In this document: one piece after another, positions 1-11,758 of the stretch
Position numbering within the stretch: position 1 is the first letter of the stretch
How the letters are laid out: each line of letters opens with the position of its first letter
The notes under the pieces: generated by a model
Databases searched by the model: none
What the model saw: the letters and a program-made list of their open reading frames with translations, nothing else
What the model was told of the DNA's origin: nothing
NCBI GenBank assembly: GCA_027946555.1
Contig: JAPEVC010000061.1
Location: 62,001-126,000, forward strand
DNA length: 64,000 nt
Direction: 5' to 3'
From: Gnomoniopsis sp. IMI 355080
Lineage: Eukaryota; Ascomycota; Sordariomycetes; Diaporthales; Gnomoniaceae
Program-made: the position numbers and the translations under genes

Positions 1-1554
1 TAAAACCCTGAAAGTTGGCAGAGCTGAAAACGAACTTGCTAACCGCTGTTGCTGTGATTCGAGACCAAGGGTTGTCGCCTGTGCAGTATCCGCGTCCTGT
101 AAAGTGGTGACTTCCTGTTTTGTAATAGTCTGCACCGGCATGGTAGAGTCGACAAGTGTAGGGATAAGATTGCCCAACGAGTCTATCGTAGTCTCGAGAA
201 CTTTAGTCGTCATGCCGTCAATGATTATAGTCTCTTCTTTTAGGGTCGTATGGGGGCTTGGTGTTGTGTAACCAACTGTGGAAGTGATCACTGTTGTAAG
301 AGTTCCTTCAACGGCGACTGTTGTGCCATCAACCAATAATTCAGTAGTCGTGTATCCTTTTTGGATAGTCCCGGTATGAAATACGGTTGTTTCCAGTCCA
401 GCAAGATCCTCTGTCTCTTCGATCGACACGGAGAGAACTTCGGGGATGGTAATTGTTGTGAAGGTGCTTTTGCCCGCGACTGGGGTGCCATTGAGTAGTA
501 ACTCGGTAGTCGTGCGTGCTGTTTGGATAGTTCGGGTACGACGCACTGTTGTTATCACTCCAGCTGAATCCTCTGTCTCCTCGGCTGAAACAGAGACGAT
601 TTCAGGAATTGTAATAGTCGCGCTTGTCATACTGCCGAAGGGCAGCGTAGATGTGAAAGTCGTTACTGTTGGGAAAGAGACACCGGTACTGTCTACCTGA
701 TGACCCTCGTTGGCCAAAGAACTACTAGCCTTTACCGGGAGAGTAATTGTGCTCGCTGGCTGGAGCGTCGTAATATGAAGCACAGTACTTTGACGACCTG
801 AAGGATTTCGTCTTTCTTCTGTTGACGTAGCTATCACTGCGGAAATCACAATTGTTGAAATTGAGTCGGAAGATTTTGTCTCGGCAGGTGTCGACGTGGG
901 CTGAGCGATCTCTTTCGAAATTGAAACTAAGCTTCCCACGGGTTTCTTTGGAGTCGGAGCCGACTTGGTAGTTGGTAATTCCGTAAATGACAAGGTAGTT
1001 GAAATTACAATGTCATATGTGCTTGTATCAAATGTTGATATAACTGTTGAACGAAAGCTTGGGCCAGTGCTGTCGCTTGCGTGACTTGCTGAATGCCCAG
1101 CAAGCGACATATAGTCGGAAGGATTGGGCACTCTTTGATGAAGAAAAGCTTTTTCATCTCTTTCAAGTCGTGGCATTCCTTTTGGTGATAGGCGCCGGTC
1201 TTGACTGATTGGCCCGGGCTGTTGTTCCACAAGCATAGCATTCTCATTGCGGGTCGTTAAATTCGCATTGCTGTACACTTCGGCGGCAGTCGGTTCAGAT
1301 CGGATGGCGTACTCGGTTATTGCAACACACGCTATGCAAAAGGTTGCCACTGCTATTAGAAACCAATTTCTGAGTGCTGTTGGCTTATAATTGTAAGTTG
1401 TACTGGATTTGGTATCGTCGATTTGCAGCGTGTAATCGGGACGCAAGCGCGCACGACTCGGTTCGTAATATGTCTGAACCGTAGCATAATTGCGACCTGC
1501 TTCCGGGTTTCCGTCATCATTGAAAGAGTGACAAATTTGCAACGTAGGAGCCAT
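1..1554 (-). CDS. Large Ser/Thr-rich single-pass membrane protein, 5' part only
   Basis: One frame is open for all 518 codons from the ATG at 1554 to the window edge, so the gene is partial at its 3' end. The first ~62 residues look cytoplasmic and polar. A hydrophobic segment at about residues 63-80 (NWFLIAVATFCIACVAI) is a probable membrane anchor. The rest is very rich in Thr, Ser, Pro and Val with many Thr-Thr pairs, as in a heavily O-glycosylated extracellular stalk. Two adjacent near-identical 54-residue units (about residues 313-420) begin TITIPE and contain EETED and TTTELL. The layout recalls large fungal membrane proteins carrying DUF3433, but I do not see enough conserved residues to assign that family. 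Function unknown; coding status is very likely because of the length of the open frame. Confidence 0.8.
   Translation of the reverse strand, partial: MAPTLQICHSFNDDGNPEAGRNYATVQTYYEPSRARLRPDYTLQIDDTKSSTTYNYKPTALRNWFLIAVATFCIACVAITEYAIRSEPTAAEVYSNANLTTRNENAMLVEQQPGPISQDRRLSPKGMPRLERDEKAFLHQRVPNPSDYMSLAGHSASHASDSTGPSFRSTVISTFDTSTYDIVISTTLSFTELPTTKSAPTPKKPVGSLVSISKEIAQPTSTPAETKSSDSISTIVISAVIATSTEERRNPSGRQSTVLHITTLQPASTITLPVKASSSLANEGHQVDSTGVSFPTVTTFTSTLPFGSMTSATITIPEIVSVSAEETEDSAGVITTVRRTRTIQTARTTTELLLNGTPVAGKSTFTTITIPEVLSVSIEETEDLAGLETTVFHTGTIQKGYTTTELLVDGTTVAVEGTLTTVITSTVGYTTPSPHTTLKEETIIIDGMTTKVLETTIDSLGNLIPTLVDSTMPVQTITKQEVTTLQDADTAQATTLGLESQQQRLASSFSALPTFRVL
295..618 (-). repeat. Two tandem 162-bp in-frame repeat units
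   Basis: Unit A spans 618 to 457 and unit B spans 456 to 295 on the minus strand. They abut exactly and both encode 54 residues. Identical landmarks in both units are TITIPE at the start, EETED at residues 13-17 and TTTELL near residue 36. The divergence between units suggests an old duplication that has stayed in frame. Confidence 0.85.
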
Positions 1555-3015
1555 GGGTAGACAAGGCACCTGCCACTACAGCTGTGAATAGGTAGTCAAC
1601 TAAATGGCCACGAAGAGGTGACGAAGTAAGTTAGGATCGGGATTCTCACGTCTGGTTGTATTATAAGACACTCCGTCTCAGCTGAACAGTTTCGAAACCA
1701 AGCAATTTGTGGAAGTAGCAATTCGACTTGCTTGAGGTTCGTATCTTTACACTAGCAACTCAGCCTCATCGAGCACTTGGCCCAACGTGTCACTGTCCCT
1801 GCTTACTGCTTTTGGCCCCCGTCGAGTTGGCTTGCTCTGCTGAATGCATGTCAGATAAAACCATGTGATTTACAGAGCGGCTAATTCAGGAGGCGCTAAC
1901 AGGCGAGGCTTGGAAATGGAGTGGTTGCAGTGGCCTACCCCGGGCAGCAGAAACGGGGGGGGGGGTAATTTCCTATCCGAGACTGTGCAGCAAGCCCCGG
2001 CTGCGAGACTCAGCATATGCTGCAGACTCAGCGCGTTCAGGGGGAAGTTGTATATGGCATTAGTACCTTCGGCTCTTCGGGCCTACAGCCGTGCCGCAAA
2101 ATGACAGTGTTTCATCACTTTTTACGAAGCTGAATGTGCCATGCAGCATTTGGCTGTGGCTAATCATAACCTTGTGCATAGAGCACAACTCCTTATTACG
2201 TCTGAACGAATAATAAATTGGTGCTCTTCGAAGTACCTAAATGATTCGTAATTGATCGAATATGGGGGCGAATAGCTCGACATCACTCCTCTCGAGGCAC
2301 CATCAAATGCGCACTAGGTACTGGGTGGCACAGAATTCGTTTCTGCCGCCATCCATCAACACTGTAAAAGCTGTATGCGCAATTTATCACCCTGCCGATA
2401 CGAAATTAGGCGTGGTTTGCTGGGGGGATTTTGCACGGACCTGATGCGATGTAGGAGGAAGCGTTCCAAGGTTCCTACTTGAGGTGGTTTTACGTAAGCT
2501 TTGTTGTTTCCCGTAACTTTCTAGGTCGGTGAGACATGGTCACATGGAATTTCAAAGACTATACTCCTGGTATGGAACAAATAAGTAGCTTGCTCATATT
2601 GACGCTGCCGAGTATGTTTCATCCTATCCTCTTCTTGAGTCGGCATCGAAATTTGACCTCATTCAGCTCAACAACAAGCTATCCTGTTTCTCGCTTCAAT
2701 ATTATATGTAGACAAACGAGGGACTCGGATTTGAAAAAGTTGCTATAGGTATAGGACTATGTACAGCCTTGTAGCCCTAAAACAAAGTGTCTGGAAGCAT
2801 GCATTCAGCTGGAAGATGGTTTTGAGACTCGGTCACTCGATTTGGTCTTTCAGACTTGATTATCAAGTCCACACTCTGTATTGTAAATTATCTGTATGTT
2901 ATCAGCATATGACACCCTCGGGCTACGTAATAGAAGGATCGTAATGTTGATTTTGCAGTGAGGACGAGACACGGCGAGATTCCCACGAGGTTCTTTGGAA
3001 AATATCTTAGCTTTA

Positions 3016-3027
3016 CTACCTAGGTAG
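3016..3027. repeat. 12-bp palindrome CTACCTAGGTAG
   Basis: Perfect self-complementary 12-mer centred on CCTAGG. It is one of 12 exact copies of the core TACCTAGGTA in the window, all outside called genes. A sister palindrome TTACCTAGGTAA lies at 3322-3333. Confidence 0.8.
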
Positions 3028-3877
3028 TGGCTGGAGTCAACTGCTACTTAGGTAAGGCAGATGAATTTTCCTGCATAAAGTGCAGAGACCAAGCTTATAG
3101 ATAGCAAAATCAAATGACCCCATTGTAAGCAGAGATATATGCACTAGAATAACAAGGTCCATATACTAACATAGGAGGCACTCTCGTGTTAACCATAATC
3201 ACCATCGAGAAGCTCTAGCTCGTCTTGGATGTCATGCCAATGATCAAGATCAAAGGGCTACCTAACCTCTTTTTCTCTACTACATTGAACCACATACATC
3301 TAAGTACTTCTGCGCTCGATATTACCTAGGTAACCAAGTCCACATATGTGGAGCATGGCGTTGAAATAAGCTCCTGGTGTCAAACGAGCCGACCACGGCT
3401 ACGGAGTACTGCGTAGGACTTGCGGGCCGAGCCGTCGATCTCCGGTCCCACTCCCACACTTCAGGCTGTGTGATTGGTATCAAGTTTGGCATGACACATA
3501 TTGGTCATATATGTGTGAAGACTTGCTTTAGTTTTCTGATCTCTCTGCCGTCCATGTATCCTTTGGATTAGGAAGTTATGGCAGCCTTGCTACCCAATTA
3601 CATGAGTAAAAGCTACTTAGGTGCTAGCATGTACCGTACGAACAGGCATTGTAATGGCCGGCAGTCGGCAGGTCCTGCTAACGACTGCGAAAGCGTTACA
3701 GTATCTGAACTCAGGATAAACTTTGTGTCTTGGGCAAGGCCTGTCCTTGTTTCTTCTTACAAAACAAAGTCTGGCATCGCTATGGGGCTCACTAACTTGA
3801 GGCCAAACTCTGTATTACCGCAACATCTTCCGAACTTGCGCAACTGTATCGCCTAAAAACAAAGACTCGCTCAATCA

Positions 3878-4218
3878 CTATCGCATACAGGCATTCGCTC
3901 CACTGTCGAAGCCTGGAGCACCACATTTGCGTGAGACCTCAAAGTTGGTCTTGATTGTGTCATCCTTGATGGCGACGACGGTCGCCTCATCAAATATGAT
4001 TACGACAGCTTTAGGATATGACGGGTCATTTCTGGGAAGTCTATCGCGTATTTAACCAATGGGCCCCGGGACCATGTTCCTTTCGCATTCGATAGCATCG
4101 TTAGCCTTCGTGGCGAAGCAAAAGTGCGTAGCTGCGCGGTGCTGCCATCCCAGCGGACACGGCAGTAATCCCTGGTATTAAAGCCGAATGCTGTGACACG
4201 GCGGCGATTCGTGTCCAT
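3878..4218 (-). pseudogene. Possible decayed small-protein gene
   Basis: On the minus strand a 72-codon frame from 4218 reads like protein (it includes YCRVRWDGSTAQL). A second frame then gives an apparently natural carboxy-terminal stretch, PKAVVIIFDEATVVAIKDD, ending with two cysteines before the stop at 3878-3880. The two join only through a frame change near 4020-4060. No clear intron supports the switch. No family recognised; it may be chance. Confidence 0.22.
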
Positions 4219-5727
4219 GTTATGATCGAATTATTTAAGAAACACAAATATATGCTCCTGGTCGTGTTGGTGACCGCCAACGTCAACGACGTAACGCATA
4301 GTCGAAATAATACTTAGTCATATACATGGGCGCACCGTTTCCAGTGCAGCGGCCGCGGACATGGACATTGCTATTATCTAGGTTCCCAGATTCGCGGAGT
4401 CTGCAATATACTGCCATTATTAAAATTGTAATCAAGCCCTTCGGCGACTAAGACAAGGCTCAGTGTAGAATTCCAAGGGAAACATGGGTAGTATTGACTC
4501 TTCAATACGCACCATTCCCATCTGGGCGTACGGCTGGAGTATCGTGGTGACCGTCATCTTCAAAATCAGGCGCAGGGTATGATCTTAGCTGGGCTTCGGT
4601 TGCTTATTGAGGCAGAGCTTTAAGGAGGTCGCGAGCGTGAATGACTTGTCGAGGCTGAATCTGCAAGTAGGCAGGAAGAGTACCAACTAAGAAAAAGGTT
4701 GTGAGAAGGCATCTCGATATGGCTTTGTACATCATATGGAAATTGATATACCGTTGGTTCTGTCCGATATATAAGTATAATAACGGTAAGGTAACCGAGC
4801 AGGGGATACGCTGGGCGAGAATAGGTATCAGACAAAGTTTGTTAAGAGTGCCCGTCTTGTGTTGATCATCAGATAAGGCACCCGAGACCAGCGTTGGAAT
4901 TCCTCGTGTATTTACATATAAATAGATGAAGCTGCTGTAATGGAAGACCCAAGCATCTCCAGCGTCGATGCTTACTTTGGAAAATATGACTTGATGCGCC
5001 TGTATACTTCAGTGGTGGAGAGTTCAATGGAGCCACGCTCGTTCTTTTGTGGGCTTGGGAATCCTCTGCCCCTGGTTTTAAAGCCTGGGTAACTTGTTTT
5101 TTTTCTGCATTCAGCACACGAGTTCTGGGCTCTCAACCTCATCACTGATTCAATATTCTGTGCTCAGGTGCTCAAAACAGCGGCTCATGGTTTGGGTATC
5201 TGCTAAGATGCAAGAACCGGGAGTATTGCTCACTTTACTCCTGACAGTATAGTCATCATATTACATGACAACCACCTAGTAGACAGTTTCAGATATATAA
5301 GAAAACGGGCTGCTTGGAATGGCCTTTGTGTCTGAGTACCTAGGTACCTACACCTAGGGCTGCTAGGGTAATTAAGATCCCGGCGTGCGTTGATAAGCCG
5401 GGTCGGGCCGCACTCACACAGCAGCCACAGCAGCCACAGTAGCCACATACTTGGAATTGTATATCATATTCCTCAACTTGGACGAAAATTCCCGAACAAA
5501 CATTTGCAAGCTGCCTTCTTGTGCCTCAGGTTTGATGAAAAATAAGAAATCTTCGCATCTTACGCTTCTACTAAAGATGGATATGAATGCTGATTGGCTG
5601 GCATGAATTACAAATACGGTAAGACAAGGAAGGTGGGTAGGTAATTGAAAATGGGCGGGAGAGCGCCGCAAAATCACCATAGCTCCCTGGAAGAGTGCGG
5701 CGCAAACCAGGGCCGTCCGTTAGAAGA

Positions 5728-5754
5728 TACCTACCTACCTACCTACCTAGGTAC
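5728..5754. repeat. TACC tetranucleotide repeat ending in TACCTAGGTA
   Basis: About five TACC units run directly into the palindromic core at 5744-5753. Another palindrome, GTACCTAGGTAC, lies at 5336-5347. The tetranucleotide could be an expanded half-site of the palindrome. Confidence 0.7.
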
Positions 5755-6407
5755 GTAAAGGATGGCTCTTTCAGTTTCTCGCAACCTCCACAAGTTCAGA
5801 TCTTAGACTTCAGTTTGGAGTAACTTGATTTGCTAAAGCGTCACGTGCCAAGCCAATCCAAGCCACTTTGGGACCCAATCAGCAACAGCTTATTTCACTG
5901 CCGGCATCATGCACACGACAGCATGGAGATCTCGGTGTGCATCGTCTGTCCGAGCTTTGCAAGCAGTCACGCGGAGGAGGAACAACGACGAGTCAGATCA
6001 TCTCAAGTTTGAGGGGGCGCCTTAAATTAGGCCGTCTATCCACTTCCCCAGACCCGATCGCCCCAGGGAAGTCTGTTTTGAATTGGTGCTGTAATGTCGC
6101 GCGCGGGGAAGGCATGCTTCTGGGAATTACCTTGGTAGGTGGGCAAAAGGCCCACTTCGTAACTCTGGGCTTTGTAATCCACTCTCCGGTCCCTAAAATG
6201 AGCCCGGTGCGGGAAAATGTTGCTCATACGGCTTCGGGGTTATATTGTCCGCAACCACATTACTATGTATATCACATGTGGCTGCCGGTTCAGCGTTTGA
6301 AATTGCTGCATAAAGACCTGCATCGCCACCAGGCGTGCTTCCAACTTGCAACGAAGCTTTCCCGAGTGTAAGCATGTCATTTTAAGAATTACTGAGACGA
6401 CGCCGAT

Positions 6408-8118
6408 ATGTTGCCGGAATCGTTCTCTTTGAGATGGGCCCTGCTGGCTCTCACGGGTGCAGTCTTGCTTCGCGCCGTTCTGAGATATATCAAGTTTCCG
6501 CAAACCCCTGGTCCTTTTCTAGCGCGCTTCACGAACCTTTGGCAAGCGTACACAATGGCCAAAGGTCAATTCCAAGCCAAAAACATTGAGCTTCACGAGA
6601 AATATGGTTTGTTCTTTGCCCTGAGTACCTTGTTCCACTTGATTCCATCCTCTCAAGATCCACATACCCATCCATCAAATGTCTCAGATTCTGATACGTC
6701 ATGAAGGCAAAATTGTACGTCTAGGTCCGGATTATTACAGCATCAATGATACCGATGCAGCCAGAATTATTTATGGCCATGGAACGAAGTACATCAAGGC
6801 CGAGTGGTACCGAGCATGGCAAATTCCCCTCGAATTCCTGGATGTGAACATGTTCGCCCAGCGGGACATACACCAGCACTCGAACTCACGTCGCCGATAT
6901 GCAAATCTGTACTCCATGTCCAGTCTTGTGGGGTACGAGCCCTACGTCGATAATTGCATTAAATTGTTTTGCGACATCTTGAACGACTCTGCAATCAAAA
7001 ATGAAAGCGTTCAGCTAACCAAGCTCTTCCAATTCTATGCCTTCGATGTCATCGGTGAAATCACAGTGCGTATACAAACGTTGACGACTTCTTAGCGTTT
7101 GAGCATTTCTTTATTGACCAAATTTTAGTATTCCAAGCAATTTGGGTTTCTGAAGTCCGGAACCGATATCGGCAATATGATCTCGACAATCGGTGCAATT
7201 CTTGAAGCCTCGTCGATCATCGGTTTATTTCCTGCCCTTCTCGCTGTTCAACCGTTACTTGCCTCTTTGGGAGGCAGTTCGACGAATAGTGTCATTGATT
7301 TCGCCAATGAACGCATTCGAGAAGCAAAGAAAGCCATGCTTCATGGGCCAGATAATGATGACGCCAGCCCGGAGAAACAACAGCCTCTTACAAAGGACTT
7401 CTGCTCAAAACTCATTGAGATGGCGGAGAGTTACGACAGCAAGAAGACTGGGCAAGTTGAACCGGACAACTTGATTGCAGGCGCGTGTACCCAGAATATC
7501 TTTGCTGGAAGCGACACCACATCCATCACTCTCACTGCGACGTTATTCAGTATCATTAAGAGACCCAACGTTTTGCAAAAGCTCCGTACTGAGCTTGATG
7601 AGGCCGCTCAGAAAGGCGAGCTCAGTGATCCACCGCTGTTTTCAGAGACACAAAAACTTCCCTACTTTCAGGCTGTCATGAAGGAGTCCCTCCGCCTTCA
7701 CCCTGCTGTTGGTTTCCCGCTTTGGAGGGAAGTGCCTACTGGTGGGGCCACAATCAGCGGCACTTACTTCCCGGCTGGGACGAGTGTTGGAATAAATCCC
7801 TGGGTGGCTCACCGAAATCGCGATGTTTGGGGCCACGATGCTGAGGATTTCCGGCCCGAGAGGTGGATGGAGAGCTCCGAAGATCAGTTGCGTGAGATGA
7901 ATGCCATGTACATGCCTTTCGGATTGGGCAGTCGGACATGCATTGGGAAAAACATCAGTCTTCTCGAGGTCTCCAAGCTGATTCCGCAAGTACTAAGGAA
8001 GTTTGATATGAATATTGTTCGGGGTGTAGGAGAAGACGGCGAACTGAAGTCCAGATGTGCTTGGTTCGTCAAGCAAAAGGAGCTATTGGTCACTGTGAAG
8101 AAGCATGAGATCTGCTGA
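6408..8118 (+). CDS. Cytochrome P450 monooxygenase (pisatin demethylase/benzoate-hydroxylase-like)
   Basis: Exons 6408-6606, 6707-7065 and 7129-8118; introns of 99 and 63 nt; 515 residues, normal for the family. It has an N-terminal membrane anchor (residues 5-25) and then the proline-rich TPGPF. The I-helix motif is AGSDTT, the K-helix is ESLR, the PERF-type motif is FRPERW, and the haem loop is FGLGSRTCIGKN with Cys457 as thiolate ligand. The splice choices restore KYGKIVRLGP and GEITYSKQFGF, which match the usual order in this group. The enzyme should be an ER-bound haem monooxygenase needing P450 reductase. The N-terminal third resembles the pisatin demethylase and benzoate para-hydroxylase group of ascomycetes, but the substrate cannot be read from sequence. 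It stands alone, with no adjacent pathway gene on either side, though tailoring-type genes follow 8-20 kb downstream. It looks intact. Confidence 0.93.
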
Positions 8119-8727
8119 TGTTCATTATCGGTATATACCTCTCAGCCTCTTTCTCTCCAGATGTAGGCTCTCAACTTTGCCTCGGTCATTTCTCAAATAG
8201 CGGGAACCCACCATGATTTCTTAAACAACTCTTCATTTTGTTTGAGAAGCCTTTCAGAGGTTGAGTTTTGAACGATCTCTGAGTATTGTACGTATCTGCT
8301 CTTGGTATATAAGCATGAAACTTAGCTAGAGCAAGCCAATCTCAAGGACACGGGTGTACTTCAGCATATCCCCCTGCCTTATTCTGCTAGTACTCTATCC
8401 ACATGTTGATTCAAATGTGTTTGTCAGTGTTCTTATATAACCCAGATTGCGGGCAAGCCCAAACATTTTTTCATGACGGCTTGTATGGGATCATGTGAGC
8501 TCATGCAGATAATATATGTACTATTTCCGCTAAGTATTCTCTACTTCTTGCTATTCGAAGTGACCATCAAGCCTTGCCTTGAGAACTTTCGCGTTCAGAC
8601 TTCTTTTGGCCGTGTTCTCCGGAATATGGGCCCGTACTGCCAATGTGATGATCATTGAGACACTCAGGGCATTTGGCAAATATACCGCTCTGGGGAGGGT
8701 ACAAGTTCAAACTACCTCCTGAGGCTT
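8119..8727. other. Intergenic, P450 3' flank
   Basis: Contains the presumed 3' untranslated regions of the P450 and the converging broken gene. A short hydrophobic open frame (8473-8658) has no support. Nothing else seen. Confidence 0.6.
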
Positions 8728-9512
8728 TTAGTCACCGAGTTCCGCGCACGGCTCCACAATCTTCTCTGCAGCCGCTGAGGCAGCACCAGAAGCCCCAGTG
8801 GAGCCGGGGAGAGACTGGCCCTTCTTCCACCAGACTTTTGTCTCGGTTTTCCAGTCATAAGTAGGGTCATTGGCAAGGATCTTCGTCTGATCCAACCAAA
8901 CAATTTCAGTGACTTTCCCTGTTTTCTCAATGGTTGGAGCTTCAATATCTCGGAAATTATCTGCCCGTCAGAATGGTAAGTATTTTGCAGTCTTTCAATC
9001 AGGTAAAGAAGTCGTGTTGGAATTGGGTAGTATCTTACGACCGCCGGGAACCGTCTCGGAGTGAGGAAACACCAAGTATTCCTTGCCTTCCGAGACTGAA
9101 GCGTAATAGTGGGACAAAGCGACGAGATTAATTGGCCCCACTCATCATTTGTAATGCCCTTATATTGCCCTTTTGACTGGAGGTTCGGATTCTTCCAGGT
9201 GTTGGCAACAACCACCAGTCCCTCTTTTTTCGCCCAGGTTCCAAGGGCACTGCACTCTTTCTTGGTCAGACAAGTAAAAAATATGGACTTGTCGTTGGCG
9301 GGTTGGCCTTTCTTAACTTAGGCTGAAAATCCAGTAGGTGTCTTGATCAACTCCTTAGCTTCCGCTAAGGTCGGGATGTTGTTGTCCCGAGAATCAAGTT
9401 TCGTATATTGGTCAACGGTATGTACAGATTCCTGAATAGCAACTGGACCAGCCAGTACACTGCTTGCCAACAAAGACAGGATGCCGGTGGTGAGAATTGA
9501 AATCAACTTCAT
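8728..9512 (-). pseudogene. Broken small secreted protein
   Basis: Starts at 9512 with a clear signal peptide (MKLISILTTGILSLLASSVLAG). The frame reaches TPTGFSA and hits TAA at 9318-9320, but the same frame then resumes with protein-like sequence (SIFFTCLTKKECSALGTW through WGQLI). Near 9119-9128 the natural reading shifts frame to VALSHYYASVSEGKEYLVF. A good intron follows (8961-9038, GTAAGA...CTGAC...CAG, 78 nt), and the last exon (8728-8960) encodes a WLDQTK...DPTYDW...VWWKKGQ tail ending near a cysteine. One in-frame stop plus one frameshift means that no intact product is expected beyond a 64-residue secreted peptide. Intron rescue of the stop would need a poor GTACAT donor and would remove credible coding sequence. 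Family not recognised; the style is that of small secreted or effector-like proteins. Confidence 0.6.
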
Positions 9513-10888
9513 TTTGAAATGTAAAGTTTGAATTGATAAAAGACGATGTAATGGTAATATTGTGTTGATTGAATGATCAGCTTGGTTTGTTTGGATTTGG
9601 GAATGCTCTTGTTAATCCATTACTATTAATGAGGACATCAGGCTCTTTATATCTTGCAGTAGGTATATGAGAAGACTGTTTCATTCCTTCGCAATGAATC
9701 AGGATTTTATTCCACTTCCCAAAGCTCACGTGTGCTGTTCTCCAAGACGGACCCTTCCTTCAGGCTGCTCTGGTTACATTTGGCTTGATGGATACAGGAC
9801 TCACGAGCAGCCGTAGTGGGGTAATAAAAGTGTATTGAGATTGAGTATAGGTATCATTCTAGTCATGAGGATGTCGTCGATTTCAGAATAAAGATGCAAT
9901 GCTATAAATGTAAAGCTGAGGTTTCACCTGAACAGACCAGAGGTCAATACTAATCTTGGAAGTCCACAGTTTGAATTTGAGACAGAATGTATACCACTCG
10001 TGCCAATAGAATAAAGCGACATAGATCCCGTACTCTAGATATCGAGCATATGATGCGACTTGAACAGATTGTAAACCTCCAAAGGATACCTCAAACCGCA
10101 TGGACGACCCCAACTCGACCCCGGTCCATCTATTTTGAAACTATATATGGGCCTGTGAAAGGAACGAATATAACGCGATTGTTTGCTAGTGACTGGTGGG
10201 AAGATATACTCCACTGTATTGATTCCTGCCCTGACTACCTAGTTACCTGGATATATAGATACTAAGCTGAAGTGCAACCTACTCAAGGTGACCTTGGTTC
10301 TCATTTGTTGCTAGTACATCCTGATATAGGCAAATTGAGTTTCTTGGTAGCCTCAGGAAATTAAAAACGTTAGGGTTCACGAATATGAGCTTCAGAGGAA
10401 GAACCACAGGATTGCGAACGCAAATCCCCACAAGGCTGACAGTGGAGAAGTGAATCAGACATGCGTCACAGCCTTGTTCTAGGGGCATAAAAGTGGAGGG
10501 GGCTGCGGCCTGCTTACTGAGGGCCTACGGAACTTGTTTGCGTTATAGCTGTGGCTTCCATTATCCGAGGACCAATCCACTATCATGGAACGCTAGCGCT
10601 TACTGTAGTCATGAAACGGCTCCAGTCAATGGATCGCAGTAAGCTGATCTTATCTGAGGTCCAACTCTGGCCGCAAACCTTCGTGGTACTTTTTCTGACG
10701 TAATCACGAATTGCAGAGAGCTTCTGGGACCCTGGAAATTTCAGTTGAACCGAGCCTTGTTATAAATAATAGTGATGTAAACACCACACCTCTCCCATCC
10801 CGCCAACGTCCTCACGACCATCATCCCTTCAATATCTCCCATTTGTGAATCCCGTCTTGGAGCATCCAAAAGCCTTTTCACAGTCGAT
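9513..10888. other. Intergenic; promoter region of the ankyrin gene
   Basis: No supported gene. Scattered short frames on both strands lack motifs. The right end carries a TATA-like element and a pyrimidine-rich leader before the ankyrin gene. Confidence 0.6.
10761..10768 (+). promoter_or_regulatory. TATA-like box for the ankyrin gene
   Basis: TATAAATA lies about 120 bp upstream of the ATG at 10889. A C/T-rich stretch (about 10785-10835) follows, as is common in fungal leaders. Inferred from position only. Confidence 0.4.
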
Positions 10889-11758
10889 ATGGTGTTCGAT
10901 CAATTAGCCAGTCGCCTGCCCGAAGCTGTCATGCAGCCTGCCCTCACGGGTGACGTCGAGGCTGTGGAAACGTCCTACAAAGCCCTTTCGTTCATGTCCC
11001 CAGGTGATAAAAATGCCATCCTCATTGGAATCGCTGAGTGCGCAGCCATTAATTTGCACGTCGAATTGCTGGAGTGGTGCTTTGCTGCGGGCCTCGATAT
11101 GCCACCTAATATGACAAACACCACCCTCTACCACCAAGCCATGGACTCGAGATCTCTGGCTATTTGGGAAGTCTTGATCAGACATGGTCTTGATCTGAAT
11201 GCGACCTATAGCGAGGCATGCGGAGACGTCTTCAGCGAGGCGGTGCGCGAGGGCAACGTGGAGCTTGCAAGGTTCCTGCTGGAGAACGGCCAAGATCCCA
11301 ATGTTGCCCAGGGCTCTTCCCATCAGGGCTTTTGGGAGATTGGTGCTTGCGCGCTGCTTGGAGACAAGCCCTCAAGAGCTGTCGAGATTCTCAACGACAT
11401 GCTGAGGCATGGATGGGCTCAGCGGCCCAACAAGTACCAGTCCGGGGCTGCACATATTGTCGCTGCCAAGATCGGCCACCTGGAGGCACTAAAGCTTTTG
11501 GTGGAACACGGCGCCGACTTGGATTTGGCTCACAATTGCAACGACTGGGGTGGCAGTGAGTGGGACTGGTACCAAGATGTTACGGCCTTGTTCGCCGCCG
11601 CGTATAACGGACACGAGGACGCCGTCGCATACCTCCTTGAGAAAGGAGCTAATCCAATGTTGAGAGATAAGAGGGGATATTCTTGTTTATGGGCTGCAAG
11701 GAAAGGAGGAAATGAAAAAGTAGTAAGCTTGATAGAAAGATCCGGTGTAACCGAGTAG
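10889..11758 (+). CDS. Ankyrin-repeat protein
   Basis: Single uninterrupted 289-codon frame. About five ankyrin-type helix-turn-helix units are visible. They include one with EGNVELARFLLENGQDPN, one from about residue 185 with GHLEALKLLVEHGADLD, one from about residue 230 with GHEDAVAYLLEKGANP, and a last one with GGNEKVVSLIERSG. Two weaker repeats come earlier (VLIRHGLDLN). There is no signal peptide, membrane segment or second catalytic domain, so a cytosolic protein-protein interaction role is likely. In fungi such repeats are often carried by NLR-like incompatibility proteins, but no NACHT/NB-ARC or death-fold region is encoded here. The start is the first ATG after the TATA-like box. It looks intact. 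Confidence 0.88.
   Translation: MVFDQLASRLPEAVMQPALTGDVEAVETSYKALSFMSPGDKNAILIGIAECAAINLHVELLEWCFAAGLDMPPNMTNTTLYHQAMDSRSLAIWEVLIRHGLDLNATYSEACGDVFSEAVREGNVELARFLLENGQDPNVAQGSSHQGFWEIGACALLGDKPSRAVEILNDMLRHGWAQRPNKYQSGAAHIVAAKIGHLEALKLLVEHGADLDLAHNCNDWGGSEWDWYQDVTALFAAAYNGHEDAVAYLLEKGANPMLRDKRGYSCLWAARKGGNEKVVSLIERSGVTE

Larger units (their letters stand above)
1555..6407. other. Gene-poor intergenic region
   Basis: No convincing gene apart from a weak remnant near 3.9-4.2 kb, listed separately. Short open frames occur on both strands, but none has recognisable motifs, a signal peptide or a consistent spliced continuation. Notable sequence features are a run of 11 G at 1955-1965, palindromes at 3016-3027, 3322-3333 and 5336-5347, and a TACC tetranucleotide tract at 5728-5754. 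Confidence 0.6.

Noticed and set aside
5868..6371. 167-codon plus frame upstream of the P450
   Set aside because: Overlapping open frames on both strands, no signal peptide or motifs, no spliced continuation; likely promoter DNA.
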